A stretch of DNA of 64,000 bases from Limosilactobacillus rudii (lineage in GTDB: Bacteria; Bacillota; Bacilli; Lactobacillales; Lactobacillaceae): contig NZ_JACIVB010000054.1 in NCBI RefSeq assembly GCF_014145455.1, forward strand, positions 1-64,000, written 5' to 3'. A program made the translations under genes and the position numbers. This document shows, piece after piece, positions 17,957-26,890 of this stretch. The notes beneath the pieces were generated by a model that was not told the origin of the DNA, ran no database searches, and saw nothing but the letters and a program-made list of their open reading frames with translations. How positions within the stretch are numbered: position 1 is the stretch's first letter; every line of letters begins with the position of its first letter.

Positions 17957-18736
17957 ATGCCCTATTCACTTTCTGAAATCATTGTCTTATTTTTTACCTA
18001 CTCTGTTATTGGTTGGTTATGGGAAACTTGTTACTGTTCGATTAAAGATCACCACTTTGCATATCGGGGCTTCTTATTTGGCCCGTATTGTCCGGTATAT
18101 GGTTTTGCGGTGACAACGATCCTAATTACTACCCAGCCGGTCCAGCATAATATTTTTCTGCTATTTGTAGTCGGGCTTATCGTTGCATCGGTTTTTGAAT
18201 ATGTTGCTAGTTGGTTTCTAGAAAAAGCTTTTCACATGAAACTTTGGGATTATTCCCATTTAAAAGGAAACATTCAAGGTCGTGTAGCTCCACAAATTTC
18301 ATTCTTTTGGGGAATTGGAGTTGTGCTACTGGTTAAATTTATTCAGCCGGTTATTCAGCGCGTGATTAACTGGGAAGAATCATTGACGCATGGAATGTTA
18401 GCATTAATTATTGTTTTAGTGATGGGAACGGATACGATTTTAACAATTATTAGTGTCAAAAAGTTCCATACAACCACCCAGCAGTGGGATGAACGGGCAG
18501 CGGAATATCGCAAGAAATTGGAAAAGCGGCTTAAAAATGCCGTACCAGAAGACCGTCCGGTACTCAAACAACATCTGCATGATTGGCACCACCAATTTGC
18601 TCATCGCTTAAATCAAGAGGGAGCTAATAAGCAGTTAAGCTGGAACCATCGTCGTTTGTTGAAGAGTTTCCCTAAGATGAAAGTCACTGATAGTAAGTAT
18701 TTTAACGAGTATAAAAAAGATATTAAGAGTAAATAA
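17957..18736 (+). CDS. CmpB-type putative ABC transporter permease (membrane protein)
   Basis: A 259-residue membrane protein with five or so hydrophobic helices in the first 165 residues, followed by a long charged C-terminal region (about residues 170-259) likely helical and cytoplasmic. The segment YRGFLFGPYCPVYG after the first helix is the hallmark of the ABC_trans_CmpB family (PF06541). Despite that family name there is no experimentally settled transport role. It follows the ABC-F gene by 50 bases with its own AAAGGAGG site. No ATPase partner lies next to it. Confidence 0.8.
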   Translation: MPYSLSEIIVLFFTYSVIGWLWETCYCSIKDHHFAYRGFLFGPYCPVYGFAVTTILITTQPVQHNIFLLFVVGLIVASVFEYVASWFLEKAFHMKLWDYSHLKGNIQGRVAPQISFFWGIGVVLLVKFIQPVIQRVINWEESLTHGMLALIIVLVMGTDTILTIISVKKFHTTTQQWDERAAEYRKKLEKRLKNAVPEDRPVLKQHLHDWHHQFAHRLNQEGANKQLSWNHRRLLKSFPKMKVTDSKYFNEYKKDIKSK

Positions 18737-18813
18737 ACAGAATTCCAAATTCTCGCATTCTTGGTGTGAACTGGTTATAATAGCGACAAATCAGGAATAA
18801 AGGAAGCTTAATA

Positions 18814-19407
18814 ATGAAAAAGGAAACAACAATAATTAGTGCTAGTGTGTTGGCATTTTTAATCATTTTGTTTGGCATTGTCGCTATTGTGATTCATCAG
18901 TCACCGCAGATACAGCGGGAAACTCATCCAACAGATATCACGGTAAATGAATTTATTAGTCAAGTAGCTCCTGCCGCTCAACAGGAACAGAAAAAGTATC
19001 ACATTCCAGCAAGTATTACCATTGCCCAAGCTGGAATTGAGTCTAATTGGGGACGAAGTAAGTTGGCTAATAAATACAATAATTTGTTTGGAATTAAGGC
19101 TAATCATGATGATCAAAAAGTGCGAATGTACACAACTGAACATATTCGTGGCCGGGATGTCCAGGTAAAACAATATTTCACAGTGTATAATAGTTGGGCA
19201 GATTCAATTAAGGCGCATACATTACTGATTGTTAATGGAACAGCCGATAACCATACGCGTTTTCGGAGTGTCCAAACTGGCAATGATTACCGTCGTTCTG
19301 CACTAGAATTGCAACGTAACGGTTATGCAACTGATCCTGATTATGCTAGCAAATTAATTTATGCTATTCATAAGTTTAATCTTGCCCAATACGATAAGGT
19401 GAAGTAG
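18814..19407 (+). CDS. Membrane-anchored glucosaminidase (autolysin)
   Basis: A 197-residue protein with an uncleaved signal/anchor helix (residues 7-28) and an extracellular glucosaminidase domain (PF01832) over most of the rest. Recognisable parts are PASITIAQAGIESNWG, with the probable catalytic Glu, KYNNLFGIKA, and the repeated DSIKAHT/YATDPDYASKL blocks. It would hydrolyse N-acetylglucosaminyl bonds in peptidoglycan. It lacks separate wall-binding repeats, so it probably acts close to the membrane. AAGGAAG precedes the ATG. The glycerate kinase gene begins 9 bases after its stop. Confidence 0.85.
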   Translation: MKKETTIISASVLAFLIILFGIVAIVIHQSPQIQRETHPTDITVNEFISQVAPAAQQEQKKYHIPASITIAQAGIESNWGRSKLANKYNNLFGIKANHDDQKVRMYTTEHIRGRDVQVKQYFTVYNSWADSIKAHTLLIVNGTADNHTRFRSVQTGNDYRRSALELQRNGYATDPDYASKLIYAIHKFNLAQYDKVK

Positions 19408-19416
19408 GAGAAGACG

Positions 19417-20565
19417 ATGAAATTTTTAATTGCCCCAGACTCATTTAAAGGAAGCTTAACGGCTAAAGAAGCTGCGAACGCAATAGCAATGGGAATAATG
19501 CGGATTTTCCCCCAGGCAGATTATGAGATTATCCCAATGGCTGATGGTGGCGAAGGAACTGTCCAATCCCTGGTTGATGCTACTGGTGGTAAAATCATGA
19601 CGGCCAATGTTCATAACCCACTTGGGAAAATAGTGCGTGCTAAGTATGGGCTATTAGGTAATAGTAGGACGGCTGTAATAGAAATGGCAGCCGCCAGCGG
19701 AATCCAGTATCTTAATAAAGAGACGAAGAATCCAATGATTACGTCGACTTATGGAACTGGGGAATTAATTCGTGCGGCGTTAGACCAAAATGTTGATCAA
19801 ATTATTATCGGCCTAGGTGGAAGCGCGACAATCGATGGCGGTGCAGGCATGGCTCAAGCATTAGGAGTTCGTTTACTTTCTTCCGATGGGCAGGAGATTC
19901 AACTGGGCGGTGGCGGTCTTGCGGATCTTAAACATGTTGATACAACAGCCCTAGATTCACGCCTTCAGCGAACGAAAATAATTATTGCCTCGGATGTAAC
20001 TAATCCATTGACCGGTAAAGATGGAGCAGCAGTAGTTTTTGGACCGCAAAAGGGTGCAACAAACAAAATGATATCGCAGTTGGATCGAAACCTACACCAT
20101 TTTGCGATGATTGTAACTCGTAACCTTGGTGAAAGTTTAGAGTATACTGCGGGCGGTGGTGCAGCTGGTGGTCTCGGGTTTGGTTTGTTAGCATTTACGA
20201 ATGCTGAGATGCGTAAGGGAATTGAGATTGTCACTGAATATAGCCATCTTGCAGAGAAGGCAGTTGATAGTGATTATGTTTTTACCGGTGAAGGAGGGAT
20301 GGATTTTCAAACTAAATTTGGAAAGACTCCTTATGGTGTAGCAAAAGTAGCTAAGCGAGTTGCGCCGACTGCACATGTGATCGCATTGACTGGTAAAATT
20401 GGCGCAGGAGTGGAAAGCTTATATGAGGATGGTATTATTGATGCCATTTTTTCAACACCAAATGGCGCTAAATCACTTACTCAGGCAATTAACGATGCTA
20501 ACGACGATATTGCAATTGTAGCGGAAAATGTCGCACGGCTAATTAAACTCACTAAAAAAGATTAA
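19417..20565 (+). CDS. glxK: Glycerate kinase
   Basis: A 382-residue enzyme of the GarK/GlxK family, phosphorylating D-glycerate with ATP to 2-phosphoglycerate and feeding lower glycolysis. The N-terminal FLIAPDSFKGSLTAKEAA and the MADGGEGTV motif near residue 45 are diagnostic; GLGGSATIDGGAGMAQALG and the GGGAAGGLGFGL glycine-rich segment follow. Full length for the family. TAGGAGA precedes its ATG. It is the last gene before a strong bidirectional terminator. Its pairing with a wall hydrolase looks positional rather than functional. Confidence 0.93.
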   Translation: MKFLIAPDSFKGSLTAKEAANAIAMGIMRIFPQADYEIIPMADGGEGTVQSLVDATGGKIMTANVHNPLGKIVRAKYGLLGNSRTAVIEMAAASGIQYLNKETKNPMITSTYGTGELIRAALDQNVDQIIIGLGGSATIDGGAGMAQALGVRLLSSDGQEIQLGGGGLADLKHVDTTALDSRLQRTKIIIASDVTNPLTGKDGAAVVFGPQKGATNKMISQLDRNLHHFAMIVTRNLGESLEYTAGGGAAGGLGFGLLAFTNAEMRKGIEIVTEYSHLAEKAVDSDYVFTGEGGMDFQTKFGKTPYGVAKVAKRVAPTAHVIALTGKIGAGVESLYEDGIIDAIFSTPNGAKSLTQAINDANDDIAIVAENVARLIKLTKKD

Positions 20566-20570
20566 TAGAA

Positions 20571-20616
20571 AAAGGGCGACAAAAACCGGCCTAGTAGTCG
20601 ATTTTTGTCGTCCTTT
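20571..20616. terminator. Bidirectional intrinsic terminator between glxK and brnQ
   Basis: A 15-bp stem with one G-U (AAAGGGCGACAAAAA at 20571-20585 with TTTTTGTCGTCCTTT at 20602-20616), with A/T flanks on both sides, serves both convergent genes. Confidence 0.9.
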
Positions 20617-20636
20617 AATAATCCATGAAACGCTTA

Positions 20637-22022
20637 TTAATCTACTTCACTTTGAACATCGGTGGAAGTAACTCGTTGGCGACGAAACCAATGAACTAAG
20701 AGACCGAGGACTAAGCCAACTAGTGCTGGAACTAGCCAGGAAAGTCCCATACTTGCAAGTGGTAAAGTATTTCGCAGTGATGCCACTGATTGGCCAAATG
20801 CACTTTGGCTTACAACAGCAGGAAAGGCAACGACCATATCACCGAGAGCTGGTACAACGGTGAATAGAACCACGAAGAAGTAAACAACACCATCACGATT
20901 GAAAAGTGGCGAGGCAACTGATAAAAGGATAAGGACCATTGATAATGGATAGAGGAACATCAACATTGGGGTTGACCAAGCGATGATTTGGTCTAATCCA
21001 AAGTTAGCAGTAAGAAATGAAGCGAGGCAGCTAAGCGCGAGCCATGCATGGTAGCTAACTTTTGGAAAGTGTTTGTGAAAATCTTGGGCAAAAGCAGCGA
21101 CTAAACCAACGGCAGTAGTAAGGCAAGTAACTGTTAGTAAGAATGCAAGGACGATTTGACCAAAGGCACCAGCATAAGCGTTAACTAATTGATTGAAAGC
21201 AACTCCACCATCAGGAGAAACTTTAAACCGTCCAAGAGACATTGCACCAAGTAGGATTAATAGTAGGTAGATAAAGGCAACGGCGCCCATTGAAAGTAGT
21301 CCGGCTTTAGCAACAACTTTTGAAACTGCTTTTTCGGTATGTTGTCCCATTGAGCGAACAGCAGTGACTACCGTAACCCCAAATGCAAGCCCAGCAAGCG
21401 CATCCATGGTATTGTATCCTTCTAAGAAACCATTAGTTAATGCTCCGTGAACATAAGCACTAGTAGTTGGTGCTGTTGCGGGGTTACCAAGAGGTTTTGC
21501 GAAGCCGACTACGAAAACGAGGAACAAAAGAACTAAGAAGACAGGATTTAATACCTTACCGATGTTAGCAAGGATGTCGTTTTCACGGTATGAAAAGAAG
21601 AATGCGGCCGCAAAAAATAAGGCAGAAAATAATAGCAATACTAGTGATTGGTGTTGTTTGTCAACGAACGGAGCCAGACCAACAGTAAATGATACTGTAG
21701 CAGTCCGTGGTGTTCCAAATAGTGGACCAATGGTTGCGTGGATAAGGACCATGAATACAAGGGCGAAGCTAACGCCGAGTGGTCGACCAATATCGAAGAC
21801 CCCTTCTGCTCGAGTAACGGCAACAGCCAATACTGATAGTAGTGGTAGTAAAACACCGGTGATTAGAAAACCGACAGCAGCTGGTCCCCAATGACTACCA
21901 GCTAATTGTCCAAGGTGTAATGGGAAAATTAAATTTCCAGCTCCGAAGAATAATCCGAAAAGTAGTGACGCAACAACTAGATAATTCTTAAAAGTTAACT
22001 TGCGCGATGTTAGATCTTGCAT
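20637..22022 (-). CDS. brnQ: Branched-chain amino acid permease BrnQ
   Basis: A 461-residue membrane protein with about twelve helices, of the LIVCS family of Na+ or H+ symporters for leucine, isoleucine and valine. The N-terminal LFGLFFGAGNLIFPL and the GPLFGTPRTATVSF segment near residue 96 are signature sequences. The start ATG at 22022 has AGGAGG at a good distance. Upstream lies a T-box leader whose specifier reads AUC (Ile), so import is switched on when tRNA-Ile is uncharged. This agrees with lactobacilli being auxotrophic for branched-chain amino acids. Confidence 0.95.
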   Translation of the reverse strand: MQDLTSRKLTFKNYLVVASLLFGLFFGAGNLIFPLHLGQLAGSHWGPAAVGFLITGVLLPLLSVLAVAVTRAEGVFDIGRPLGVSFALVFMVLIHATIGPLFGTPRTATVSFTVGLAPFVDKQHQSLVLLLFSALFFAAAFFFSYRENDILANIGKVLNPVFLVLLFLVFVVGFAKPLGNPATAPTTSAYVHGALTNGFLEGYNTMDALAGLAFGVTVVTAVRSMGQHTEKAVSKVVAKAGLLSMGAVAFIYLLLILLGAMSLGRFKVSPDGGVAFNQLVNAYAGAFGQIVLAFLLTVTCLTTAVGLVAAFAQDFHKHFPKVSYHAWLALSCLASFLTANFGLDQIIAWSTPMLMFLYPLSMVLILLSVASPLFNRDGVVYFFVVLFTVVPALGDMVVAFPAVVSQSAFGQSVASLRNTLPLASMGLSWLVPALVGLVLGLLVHWFRRQRVTSTDVQSEVD

Positions 22023-22055
22023 GTTTTCTCCTCCTAATCTGATCCCAACAAAAAA

Positions 22056-22330
22056 GTCCCTTAGCCAAACCGGCTAAGGGACGCTGAGCGTGGTACCACC
22101 CTATCTTTGTATTGCAATTACTCACAATACCTCGCACGTACGGCCACTGATGGCGATACGCTGACACGATAATGGGTGTAACCACTATAGCTTACTGGTA
22201 TTTAAGCTATAGACTCGAAAGTGATTTTCAATTAAAGTCAAAACTGTCTCCTCACACCAACCGAGACTCGCTGAAGCTATCGTTTAATTTACTCTTCTTT
22301 CTCATTGCGATCGAATAATTAAATTGTTGT
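22056..22330 (-). promoter_or_regulatory. T-box leader (Ile specifier) of brnQ
   Basis: On the minus strand the conserved antiterminator sequence AGGGTGGTACCACG is at 22102-22089, followed by a perfect 11-bp terminator (GTCCCTTAGCC / GGCTAAGGGAC, 22082-22056) with T's. Upstream is a stem I with an AGTA motif (near 22293) and, on its 3' side, a loop reading GAAAATCAC in which AUC (22225-22223) is the likely isoleucine codon. Uncharged tRNA-Ile would stabilise the antiterminator. Confidence 0.93.
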
Positions 22331-22335
22331 ACCTA

Positions 22336-22363
22336 ATACTAACTGATTTTTAATAAAAGTCAA
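22336..22363 (-). promoter_or_regulatory. Promoter of the brnQ T-box transcript
   Basis: TTGACT (22363-22358), 16-base spacer, TAGTAT (22341-22336) on the minus strand, just upstream of T-box stem I. Confidence 0.6.
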
Positions 22364-22378
22364 CAGTAAAATTAGGAA

Positions 22379-23620
22379 TTATTTATAATTTTTTAAATCT
22401 TCACTACTTTCGGCATATGCAGGGTCACCATTTAAAGCACGGGCAATTGCTCGCTCAACAGCAGTATTAGATGTCACGTTCGCAATGGCAAGCGGCTTTT
22501 CGTACCGTTTAGCATGGTGGTTAGCAAGCTGGCTAATCCGGTGGTGAATGGCATCAATGCAGACAACTACAAAGTCCGTATCCCGGATTTCCCGCTTTAA
22601 TTTGCTACTGGAGACTTTTTCTTCCGCGGAAGCATCCAAGCCACGGAACAGACCGTGGTGTTTATCAATTACTGGTTTTAATCCCTTAACTTTATTACGG
22701 ATTCCCGTGATGACCAGCACCTTTCGCTGGTGGAGGTCATAATCAAGTTTCTTTTCGTAATCATGGCGGGGGTTAGAAGCCTTTTTAATAACTTTTGGCT
22801 TGGCTGGCTGTTTGGTCGTGTCGTAATCTTTCTTTTCATGAATCCAGCGAATTGAACCATTCTTGGCATCAGCGAGTCCATTGCCACGATCATAATAAGC
22901 ATAGTCAATTACCATTCCTGCTTTAATGTCACGACCTGGATATTTGAAAGGATCAATAACAATTGTATTTTCTGGTGCTTCATCAACAATTGAGTTACCC
23001 TTGATGGTATTACTGATTTGGAGAACATCAGAACCAGCAACCTGTTTTAACTCGCCGTATTCGACTACATTAATTTTTTCGGGAGTATATTCACGAAGAT
23101 GGTCACCAGTGATTCGACGAATAGCTGGTAAGCCACGAACTTTTTGCTCATAATCTAATTGTGCAATATCACCATCTTCAACTGGGAATGGAAGAGAATG
23201 GAGCAGTACTTCTGGATAGTAGTGATGGTTAATCTCTGCTCCGCTTAGCTTACGATGAACGATGTAACGATTATCTGCTGCTAGGCGTTCTTCTTCTGTA
23301 ATTTCTTTTGGCGTAGGGGCGATTGGCCGATCAGTAGTTGTATTATGTGGTACCGCCTCTTTTTCCTTTTCAATTGATGGTCCGGTGAGAAGAGATTTTA
23401 AGGCTTTACGGGCATTAGGAGATAAGCCGTTTTGAGGTGTTTGTACTTTTCGTTGCACAAACCGTGGCGTGGGTTCCTTAGCTAGTGTGCTGGCCTGGTA
23501 ATGATTTAGAATATTGAGAATCATTGTTAGACTACGCTGTGTTTGCAATAAACTTTGCGGATCGGCAGAGGTATTATTTAAAAGATCGATTAGTTCTTGC
23601 CGGTAATCATAAATTTGCAT
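22379..23620 (-). CDS. DUF2325-domain protein, function unknown
   Basis: A 413-residue cytoplasmic protein. The C-terminal 100 or so residues (VLVITGIRNKVKG ... FVVVCIDAIHHRIS) are a DUF2325 domain, a Rossmann-like fold often found next to nucleic-acid or stress genes in Firmicutes. The middle region (about 120-290) contains small beta-rich blocks; residues 50-115 are low in structure. AAAGGA stands before the ATG. No partner gene is adjacent: brnQ upstream has its own leader and the DHH gene is divergent. Function is not known. Confidence 0.75.
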   Translation of the reverse strand: MQIYDYRQELIDLLNNTSADPQSLLQTQRSLTMILNILNHYQASTLAKEPTPRFVQRKVQTPQNGLSPNARKALKSLLTGPSIEKEKEAVPHNTTTDRPIAPTPKEITEEERLAADNRYIVHRKLSGAEINHHYYPEVLLHSLPFPVEDGDIAQLDYEQKVRGLPAIRRITGDHLREYTPEKINVVEYGELKQVAGSDVLQISNTIKGNSIVDEAPENTIVIDPFKYPGRDIKAGMVIDYAYYDRGNGLADAKNGSIRWIHEKKDYDTTKQPAKPKVIKKASNPRHDYEKKLDYDLHQRKVLVITGIRNKVKGLKPVIDKHHGLFRGLDASAEEKVSSSKLKREIRDTDFVVVCIDAIHHRISQLANHHAKRYEKPLAIANVTSNTAVERAIARALNGDPAYAESSEDLKNYK

Positions 23621-23756
23621 GACAATTTTCCTTTCTTAAAATAAGTTACTAGCTTCAATAATAGCAGTAAGTTAACTTGGTGTCAGTAATTAAGTGTAGT
23701 TTAGCAATTTTTCTACGGTATAATAAAAAGCAAAATATGTATTGCGAGGATAAAAA

Positions 23757-24836
23757 ATGGCACAACGGTTAATAAAATTATTTTCTCATAATGATTTGGA
23801 TGGTTTTGGTGCACCATTATTACTTAAAACACTTCAGCCAGTAATGTTTGAAGATGTTGAGTTTGATATGACTAATTGTGGAGCAGGGCGGATCGATGGC
23901 GAATTAAGCCACTGGATGCAGACGGCGGAAGCAAGCCGTTTTACTGATGTTTATATCATGGATATGACGCCGGATAGTGACTACTCCTTTAAGCTTCTTA
24001 ATGAGCGGTTCGCTAATCACTGGCTTGTTTTTGACCACCATGAGAGTGAAGCTGAATTACGCCAAAAGTACGCTGCCAATAGCATTTTGCCCGCTGATCC
24101 GACAATTAATCCGAGTGCAACAAGCTTAGTTTGGGATTGGCTAAAAACACAACCACATTTTGAAAAGCTCGAAAAACAACGCCAAGAAGAGATAGCATAT
24201 CTTGTAGAATTAATTCGGGCGTACGATACGTGGGATTGGCAAAATGATCCAGATATGACTGAACAGGAACGGATTGACGCTGACGACTTTGACCAACTTT
24301 TCTGGTTTTATCCATTACAAGATTCAGAAGAGTTTGTTCAAAACGTTTTTAATACTGGTTGGCAACAATATCAAAATGCTAATCGTTTATTAATTCGGAC
24401 ACTTAACGAGCGACGGGCAAAGTATCTTAAAAGCCATTTGAAAGATGTGTTAGTTGATGAACTTGATGGGCATAAATTTGGGGTTGTCTATGCGAGTGAT
24501 TACAAGTCTGAAATTGCCCATGAATTATTGGAGCAGCATCCTGAAGTCGACGCCGCATTAGTAGTTAGTCCCGTTAGTGTTTCGCTTCGAAGTAATGGCA
24601 AGTTGGATGTTGCTAAATTCGCAGAGAAATACTTTAATGGTGGTGGCCATGCAGATGCAGCTGGTGGTCGCTTAACAGTTAATCCAATTGAAGTTGGTGA
24701 GCAAGCGATAATTGATGACCTTAAGCAGACGATTGCTAACCAGCAGAAGGAACAAGAAACTACTGAAAGTACTCTCGCAGATAATCTTGATCCCGAAGTT
24801 GCTGCAAAAATGGCAGCGTTATTTGGGAAAAAGTAG
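23757..24836 (+). CDS. DHH/DHHA1-family phosphoesterase
   Basis: A 359-residue protein with a DHH domain: HNDLDGFGAPLLL at the N-terminus, IMDMTPDSD and FDHHESEAE, which supplies the namesake Asp-His-His for Mn binding. The DHHA1 part ends with GGGHADAAGGR (near residue 298), a substrate-binding loop. Relatives are oligoribonucleases (NrnA), cyclic dinucleotide phosphodiesterases or RecJ-like nucleases. No membrane or GGDEF domain is present, so a GdpP role is ruled out; a soluble oligonucleotide or phosphoester hydrolase is most likely. The last 30 residues are an acidic/polar tail. Confidence 0.85.
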   Translation: MAQRLIKLFSHNDLDGFGAPLLLKTLQPVMFEDVEFDMTNCGAGRIDGELSHWMQTAEASRFTDVYIMDMTPDSDYSFKLLNERFANHWLVFDHHESEAELRQKYAANSILPADPTINPSATSLVWDWLKTQPHFEKLEKQRQEEIAYLVELIRAYDTWDWQNDPDMTEQERIDADDFDQLFWFYPLQDSEEFVQNVFNTGWQQYQNANRLLIRTLNERRAKYLKSHLKDVLVDELDGHKFGVVYASDYKSEIAHELLEQHPEVDAALVVSPVSVSLRSNGKLDVAKFAEKYFNGGGHADAAGGRLTVNPIEVGEQAIIDDLKQTIANQQKEQETTESTLADNLDPEVAAKMAALFGKK

Positions 24837-24949
24837 TTTGTGATAAACAGGACTGCTAAAAGACTAGCCTTTTTAACAAGGGAGAATAAGTTGGCAGCCT
24901 TTGTCAGCATAATTGTACATTGTAAAAGGAAAGATAAAGGGGGATGCTT

Positions 24950-25279
24950 ATGGGGAAAAAGGATAAGTATGAGGTGCAAAAGTTTACAGGAATTCCAGTT
25001 GAACCAGATGCTAGCGGTAAATACCAACTAAAAACAGACCAACAGGGGAAAACTAAGCTCCATACATGGCGAACAGGTAAACATACTAAGGGTAAATATA
25101 AAGTTCCTGGTCAGTTGATGCTTACGGAAAATAACTTGACGGTTGTTATCTTATCCGCTGAACCAATGGCATTTAAGGACCGCCATAGTGAAACACCCTT
25201 GCAGCGTTTTCTAACAGTTAAGGTAACAGATGATGTATTGCAACAGGGGATGTCGATATTAAAGGAGCAGCGTAAATGA
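24950..25279 (+). CDS. Conserved-type small protein, function unknown
   Basis: A 109-residue, basic, soluble protein (MGKKDKYEVQKFTGIPVEPDASGKYQ...). I do not recognise it. I choose the ATG at 24950, 6 bases after AAAGGGGG; the in-frame ATG at 24944 abuts that site. The last four bases overlap the next gene (ATGA), so it is translationally coupled to the flavodoxin-fold oxidoreductase and may be functionally tied to it. No signal peptide or membrane segment is visible. Confidence 0.7.
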   Translation: MGKKDKYEVQKFTGIPVEPDASGKYQLKTDQQGKTKLHTWRTGKHTKGKYKVPGQLMLTENNLTVVILSAEPMAFKDRHSETPLQRFLTVKVTDDVLQQGMSILKEQRK

Positions 25280-25959
25280 AGACACTAGTAGTAGTTGCCC
25301 ATCCGCAAATAGAAAATTCGGCGACAGAGGCCTTTTTAAAGACGGCTGCTTCATTTGATGAGAACGTTACGTGGCATCAGCTTGCGACTCCATTTGATAT
25401 TAAAAGAGAACAAAGTTTACTTAGTGCTGCTGACCGGATAATATTTCAGTTTCCAATGTATTGGTATAGTGCACCAGCAATCTTAAAGGAATGGTTAGAC
25501 AAGGTATGGGATAATTATCTCGTTAATAACCATTTAGTGACTGGTCGCGAACTAGGAATCGTTGTCACGGTTGGTCATGCTGCTTCTTCATTTCAGCCCG
25601 GCGCAAGTCAGCAGTATACGATAGCAGAATTATTACGCCCGTATGAAGCACTAGCTCATAATTTAGGCCTGCAGTATCTTCCTGCCTTTCCGATATACCA
25701 GTTTGATCAACAAAGTGATGAACAGCGACAATTACTTTTTATTTGCTACCAGCAGTATTTGGCAATTCCTAAATTATGTCATTTTAAGGATGAAGTAAAA
25801 TGGTTTGCTGATAGGTTAGAGAAAAAGATTGCAAATGAAAATGACCCAGTCCAACGTGCTAAAATAGAGCAATTATTATTGCTATTAAATGATCAGCAAG
25901 ACGAATTAGATGATTTATATATGTCAGTTAAATGGTTACGTGAAAAAGAGGATTATTAA
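25276..25959 (+). CDS. NAD(P)H dehydrogenase (quinone)-family flavoprotein
   Basis: A 227-residue protein of the flavodoxin-like-fold NAD(P)H:quinone oxidoreductase / general stress protein 14 family. VVVAHPQIENSATEAF at the N-terminus is the FMN phosphate loop, and FQFPMYWYSAPAILKEWLDKVW is the typical dimer and active-site segment. Two-electron reduction of quinones or azo compounds by NAD(P)H is the usual activity. The C-terminal 60 residues form an extra helical, charged extension. It overlaps the upstream small gene by 4 bases and is followed without a gap by a 59-codon ORF. Confidence 0.85.
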   Translation: MKTLVVVAHPQIENSATEAFLKTAASFDENVTWHQLATPFDIKREQSLLSAADRIIFQFPMYWYSAPAILKEWLDKVWDNYLVNNHLVTGRELGIVVTVGHAASSFQPGASQQYTIAELLRPYEALAHNLGLQYLPAFPIYQFDQQSDEQRQLLFICYQQYLAIPKLCHFKDEVKWFADRLEKKIANENDPVQRAKIEQLLLLLNDQQDELDDLYMSVKWLREKEDY

Positions 25960-26139
25960 ATGAATGAAAATCAACAGTGGGCACATAAAGAATTAGCGGC
26001 TTTAATTAAAAAAAGCCCGACTTATGAAGATCAGGCATTTTATCGGGCATTAGATCAATTAATGACTAAACAATCTCAACGCTTAGCAAACGTAGCGGGT
26101 GAACTAGATGGCCGCAGTTGGGCTGCTAAGTTGGTTTAA
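25960..26139 (+). CDS. Small hypothetical protein (59 aa) at operon end
   Basis: An ATG at 25960 directly follows the TAA of the oxidoreductase gene and opens 59 codons (MNENQQWAHKELAALIKK...) to TAA at 26137-26139. The composition is normal for a soluble helical protein, codon use matches its neighbours, and the tight junction suggests translational coupling. I do not recognise the family. Confidence 0.6.
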   Translation: MNENQQWAHKELAALIKKSPTYEDQAFYRALDQLMTKQSQRLANVAGELDGRSWAAKLV

Positions 26140-26445
26140 AAATATAAAGCAGAAGTCTGCTAACCACTTCAATAACAGACTTCCACCATATCAGATAATT
26201 GTTTCATAAAATGAAACTAGGGGGTTATTAATACCCATTCGCCTTAATACACAATTAAGATGAGAATAAGTAAATCAATGTAGTTCATAAAAACCATCTG
26301 GGTAAATATGATGACTTCGAAGGAAGAATTATAGAACTATAGAGATAGATTGTTCTAGGGTATTAGAGAATTATGAATCAAATTCTCATTTATCATTATA
26401 TAACAAAATATCTTTAAAAAACACTAAATTCGTAATTTGAACTAT
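26140..26445. other. Intergenic stretch without a gene
   Basis: About 306 AT-rich bases between convergent genes. I see no supported ORF. There are weak inverted repeats: GAAGTCTG/CAGACTTC (26151-26180), GTTTCAT/ATGAAAC (near 26201-26216) and GAGAATT/AATTCTC (near 26366-26388), none with a clear T run. It could be the remains of a lost gene. Confidence 0.5.
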
Positions 26446-26823
26446 TTATTTGATACTAAGATGTAAATCCTGAGTTAGTTTTTCAACTAGGATGACCGCC
26501 TGATTATGTTTTTCATCTTTGGCACCATATAAGATGATTACATTTTGCGATTGCAATTGTTCTTGGACAATCGCTTTTAGTGAATTATAGTAGACGGGAT
26601 TAGCAGTTAGTTCTGCTAAGTAACGTTCCTTAAACTCTGGATAGCGCGCTACGTCATGACCATACCATTTTCGTAAATCATTACTAGGTCCAACTTCTTT
26701 GAGCCATTTGTTAAGGTGAGCGTTAACCTTAGATATCCCTCGTGGCCATATTCGGTCAACCAGGATCCGGTAACCATCTAGATCAGCAGGCTTGGTGTAA
26801 ATTCGTTCTAGCTTAAGTTTCAT
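26446..26823 (-). CDS. DUF488-family protein
   Basis: A 125-residue soluble protein of the DUF488 family (YeaO-like). Diagnostic blocks are RIYTKPADLDGYRILVDRIWPRG, LRKWYGHDVARYPEF and VIILYGAKDEKHNQAVIL. Structure is conserved widely in bacteria but no biochemical role is established. It is transcribed alone and divergently from the mpg gene, with about 65 bases between the start codons. Confidence 0.85.
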   Translation of the reverse strand: MKLKLERIYTKPADLDGYRILVDRIWPRGISKVNAHLNKWLKEVGPSNDLRKWYGHDVARYPEFKERYLAELTANPVYYNSLKAIVQEQLQSQNVIILYGAKDEKHNQAVILVEKLTQDLHLSIK

Positions 26824-26890
26824 ACGTGTTTATCCTCTTTATACTTAGTATGTTATGTTTAGAATAGTTCTTTTGAGGAGGAAAATAAAG

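Noticed and set aside
24500-25027. 175-codon minus-strand frame opposite the DHH gene
   Set aside because: Opposite a gene with clear DHH/DHHA1 motifs and lacking its own signals.
26140-26445. Inverted repeats after the 59-codon gene as terminators
   Set aside because: None is followed by a T run on either strand.
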